From Burkholderiales bacterium (GTDB taxonomy: Bacteria; Pseudomonadota; Gammaproteobacteria; Burkholderiales; SG8-41), in NCBI GenBank assembly GCA_019749945.1, contig JAIEPF010000016.1, positions 131,352 to 195,351 of the forward strand: DNA of 64,000 nucleotides, given 5' to 3'. Within the stretch, counting starts at the first letter, position 1; every line of letters starts with the position of its first letter. The notes under the pieces are model-generated. The model was not told where the DNA came from and ran no database searches. It saw only the letters and a list, made by a program, of their open reading frames with translations. A program made the position numbers and the translations under genes. Below are positions 63,788 through 64,000 of the stretch, piece after piece.

Positions 63788-64000
63788 GTTGTTTCACTGC
63801 AAAAGGTTGTCATTCCTGGCCGGCTTCTGGTTTTGAATAAATGGGGCCAATGCAGGTTTTGCTGCGCAAGAGAGTGCGCGGTTGATTCGAAAACTTGCAC
63901 CGACCTCATTTACAGCCGCAATCATTAGAAGTCATTTCATAAATGGGTTCTGTACTTTTCAGAAAGGCCGTGCTACGTTTTTTGCATGGCCAAACGAGAA
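63788..64000. other. Right-edge sequence with possible start of another gene
   Basis: Non-coding, with a lower-GC part (63870-63985). At 63986 an ATG opens MAKRE and continues beyond the window. Nothing can be assigned from five codons; the upstream AGAAAGG is too far away to serve as a ribosome binding site. Confidence 0.2.

Overview
The window is about 64 kb of GC-rich (roughly 60-65% by eye) bacterial chromosome, most likely from a betaproteobacterium (Burkholderiales/Rhodocyclales/Nitrosomonadales type). The evidence is family-level: the ilvBHC-psd-pssA-leuA order, a sigma factor-DUF3619-DUF3106-RDD operon, a PP0621-pilS-pilR-ampD-nrdA-nrdB order, CNP1-like, PhaM (polyhydroxyalkanoate granule) and Bug-type solute-binding proteins, and a double ATP-cone NrdA. 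No species assignment is attempted. Nearly all of the window is tightly packed protein-coding sequence, with one tRNA-Pro(CGG) and no rRNA or CRISPR.

Layout. 0-3.5 kb: leftward pepA-holC-DUF2486-like-valS (valS runs off the left edge and is continuous in frame with the ORF before it). 3.7-5.9 kb: rightward lptF-lptG (LPS export). 5.9-7.7 kb: leftward sigma factor operon with an apparent CTG start. 7.9-14.9 kb: branched-chain amino acid and phospholipid genes ilvB-ilvH-ilvC-psd-pssA-leuA, with a leucine-rich leader peptide candidate before leuA. 14.8-18.1 kb: leftward proS, lytic transglycosylase, wrbA, DUF2069. 18.2-23.5 kb: spermidine-synthase-like protein, rppH, a CBS protein, then rubrerythrin/Fe-S oxidoreductase/DUF3501 and a CNP1-like protein. 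23.5-27.7 kb: leftward rplU-rpmA-obgE-proB facing away from ispB, then tRNA-Pro. 27.7-36.6 kb: CMD protein, PP0621 protein, pilS-pilR, ampD, nrdA-nrdB. 36.8-37.6 kb: DUF2442 protein and a lysine-rich histone-H1-like protein.

37.9-43.1 kb is an accessory island: a type III restriction-modification operon (mod-res), a divergent Cro/CI-type regulator and a REP/BIME element. 43.1-48.1 kb: threonine aldolase, an unknown protein, and a leftward hybrid kinase-response regulator-Crp/Fnr cluster. 48.4-50.9 kb: a secreted protein, an ECF sigma factor, a membrane anti-sigma candidate and a small Cys-rich protein. 51.3-60.3 kb: a membrane lytic transglycosylase, cyclophilin-like protein, phaM, FAH hydrolase, proline iminopeptidase, HpxZ-like protein, Bug protein, maeB and fumC. 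60.4-64 kb is a looser, lower-GC accessory tail (unknown secreted protein, GrpB, GNAT, P-loop kinase, TfoX C-domain).

The most striking regulatory observation is that nrdA and the unrelated lytic transglycosylase at 51.3 kb carry the same promoter design: TTGCGG, 17 bp, TAGAAT, with a pair of NrdR-box-like sequences exactly 31 bp apart, the first covering the -10. Other points of interest are the possibly leaderless leucine leader peptide upstream of leuA, the in-frame DUF2486-ValS continuity, a PerR/Fur-like 7-1-7 palindrome before rubrerythrin, and a low-GC patch covering the specificity region of the type III methyltransferase.
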